Source of the DNA: Clostridia bacterium
Lineage (GTDB): Bacteria; Bacillota; Clostridia; Oscillospirales; Acutalibacteraceae
Assembly (NCBI GenBank): GCA_017481575.1
Contig: JAFUPA010000061.1
Coordinates: 1-63,127, forward strand
Direction: 5' to 3'
Length of the DNA stretch: 63,127 nucleotides
Shown here: in pieces, positions 62,006 to 63,127 of the stretch
Layout of the letters: each line of letters starts with the position of its first letter
How positions within the stretch are numbered: the first letter of the stretch is position 1
Notes under the pieces: generated by a model
Told to the model about the DNA's origin: nothing
What the model saw: only the letters and a program-made list of their open reading frames with translations
Database searches by the model: none
Made by a program: the position numbers and the translations under genes

Positions 62006-62985
62006 TTACTACAATCGCACTTTTCTTAAAGCAGGCAATCATTCAGGGCATCCCTCTTCTCTACGGCTCAACGGGCGAAATTATTACCGAAAAGTCGGGT
62101 AACCTCAACCTCGGTATTCCGGGCATTATGTACATCGGCGGCATTTCGGGCATCATCGGCGGCTACATTTATGAGTTTTCGGGCGCAGAGCTCAATCCCG
62201 TGTTACTCATTTTAATTCCCTTGCTTTCGTCACTTCTCGGCTCAGTGCTGATGTCACTCATCTACTGCTTGCTGACAGTAACACTCAAAGCAAACCAGAA
62301 CGTTACGGGTCTTGCACTCACAACCTTCGGTGTAGGTATGGGTAACTTCTTCGGCGGCTCACTTTCATCAATCCTCGGTGAAGGCGGCACAATTTCGCTT
62401 ATCGAAACAGGTAAGGCATTCAAGCAGACACTTCCTTTCGCAAAGGATCTCGGTCTCTTTGGCGAAACCTTCCTTTCATTCGGTTTTCTTGCTTACCTTT
62501 CAATCATCATTGCAATTCTTGCATCGGTTTTCCTCAACAAAACACGTAAGGGTATGAATCTTCGTGCAGTCGGTGAAAACCCTGCAACAGCAGATGCCGC
62601 AGGTATCAACGTTACAGCCAACAAATACCTCGCAACCTGCATCGGCGGTGCTATCGCAGGTCTTGGCGGACTTTACTTCGTTATGGACTACGTTGGCGGT
62701 GCATGGACAAACAACGGCTTCGGCGACCGTGGATGGCTCGCTATCGCACTTGTTATCTTCGCACTCTGGAAGCCGCACACAAGTATCCTCGGCTCAATTC
62801 TCTTTGGCGGTCTTTATATTGTTTATCTCTACATTCCCGATTTGAGCAGAAGCTCACAGGAAATTTTCAAAATGCTTCCGTACCTTGTAACAATCGTTGT
62901 TCTTGTTGTTATCAGCGTGCGCAAGAAGAGAGAGCATCAGCCACCGCAGAGCCTCGGACTTTCATATTTCCGAGAGGAAAGATAA
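62002..62985 (+). CDS. Nucleoside ABC transporter, permease 2
   Basis: 327 residues, BPD_transp_2 family, about eight helices. ITEKSGNLNLGIPGIMYIGG (about 28-47) and RKGMNLRAVGENPATADAAGI (in parts, about 181-200) mark the NupC/YufQ-type subunit. The last gene of the salvage transport operon, followed by a terminator. Confidence 0.9.
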   Translation: MITTIALFLKQAIIQGIPLLYGSTGEIITEKSGNLNLGIPGIMYIGGISGIIGGYIYEFSGAELNPVLLILIPLLSSLLGSVLMSLIYCLLTVTLKANQNVTGLALTTFGVGMGNFFGGSLSSILGEGGTISLIETGKAFKQTLPFAKDLGLFGETFLSFGFLAYLSIIIAILASVFLNKTRKGMNLRAVGENPATADAAGINVTANKYLATCIGGAIAGLGGLYFVMDYVGGAWTNNGFGDRGWLAIALVIFALWKPHTSILGSILFGGLYIVYLYIPDLSRSSQEIFKMLPYLVTIVVLVVISVRKKREHQPPQSLGLSYFREER

Positions 62986-63022
62986 TAAATCAAGGGGCTG
63001 TAAAAAAACAGCCAGAAAAAAA

Positions 63023-63064
63023 TCCGAGATTCGTGTAAAAGCGAGTCTCGGATGATTTTTTTGT
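63023..63064 (+). terminator. Terminator of nucleoside ABC operon
   Basis: TCCGAGATTCG (63023-63033) pairs with CGAGTCTCGGA (63042-63052), then TGA and seven Ts. A smaller GGCTGT...ACAGCC hairpin precedes it at about 62997-63013. Confidence 0.85.
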
Positions 63065-63127
63065 GAAAGATTGGTTAAATGTGGGAAAATATTGTCTTTT
63101 GAGGTACACCAACCAAGCCGACGAGTT

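Overview
The window looks like chromosome of a Gram-positive anaerobe of class Clostridia, most likely an Oscillospirales/Ruminococcus-type gut or rumen bacterium. This is inferred from strong AGGAGG-type ribosome sites, T-box and ZTP riboswitch control, ferredoxin-dependent 2-oxoacid oxidoreductase, type 1B dihydroorotate dehydrogenase (PyrK/PyrD), IreB, an archaeal-type IMP cyclohydrolase beside a stand-alone AICAR formyltransferase, and interspersed short-hairpin repeats. No replication, integrase, transposase, rRNA, tRNA or CRISPR locus was seen.

Layout. 1-1640: repeat-rich DNA and a two-gene accessory cassette. 1680-2573: a lone rhamnulose-1-phosphate aldolase. 2600-14726: two consecutive T-box-controlled operons. 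The first (specifier read as CUC, Leu) has a LeuA-like protein with a damaged metal site and a TIM-barrel/acyl-CoA synthetase fusion. The second (specifier read as AUC, Ile) has an XRE-cupin-acyl-CoA synthetase fusion, a P-loop ATPase, a four-subunit ketoisovalerate-type ferredoxin oxidoreductase, a nitrilase-family amidase and a branched-chain aminotransferase. 14773-18823: lysozyme, repeats, cupin, a phage/toxin relic and an iron alcohol dehydrogenase. 18832-22658: alkaline phosphatase, HAD nucleotidase and a secreted alpha/beta hydrolase. 22682-28404: a complete UMP operon from dihydroorotase onward plus both aspartate transcarbamoylase chains. 28466-42182: a ZTP-riboswitch-controlled purine and one-carbon operon. 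42212-43958: an aryl-CoA ligase and an ACT protein. 44008-46883: GIY-YIG protein, YkvI transporter, a small conserved protein and IreB. 46970-50709: pheST under a Phe T-box. 51177-53805: accessory secreted and membrane proteins and yebC. 54017-57109: PnuC, a GPH symporter and a lone ABC ATPase. 57263-63064: xanthine salvage (xpt) and a BMP-type nucleoside ABC transporter.

How it fits together. The 2.6-14.7 kb locus is the most striking part. T-boxes switch genes on when a tRNA is uncharged, so they mark amino-acid supply rather than breakdown. CoA ligases, a 2-oxoacid:ferredoxin oxidoreductase and a branched-chain aminotransferase under Leu and Ile T-boxes fit reductive carboxylation of branched short-chain acids (isovalerate, 2-methylbutyrate, isobutyrate) to Leu, Ile and Val, a route known physiologically from rumen anaerobes. 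The unusual parts are the domain fusions, the LeuA-like protein and a twin palindrome next to the second promoter. The pyr, pur, fhs/glyA, xpt and BMP genes together make the rest of the window a nucleotide-supply region.

Accessory genes (537-1539, 16502-17307, 44069-44944, 51280-52071, 53022-53805) look richer in A+T than the core genes, and several are driven by exact TTGACA-N17-TATAAT promoters. Coordinates of sites come from reading the sequence by eye; no alignment, folding or database search was run.
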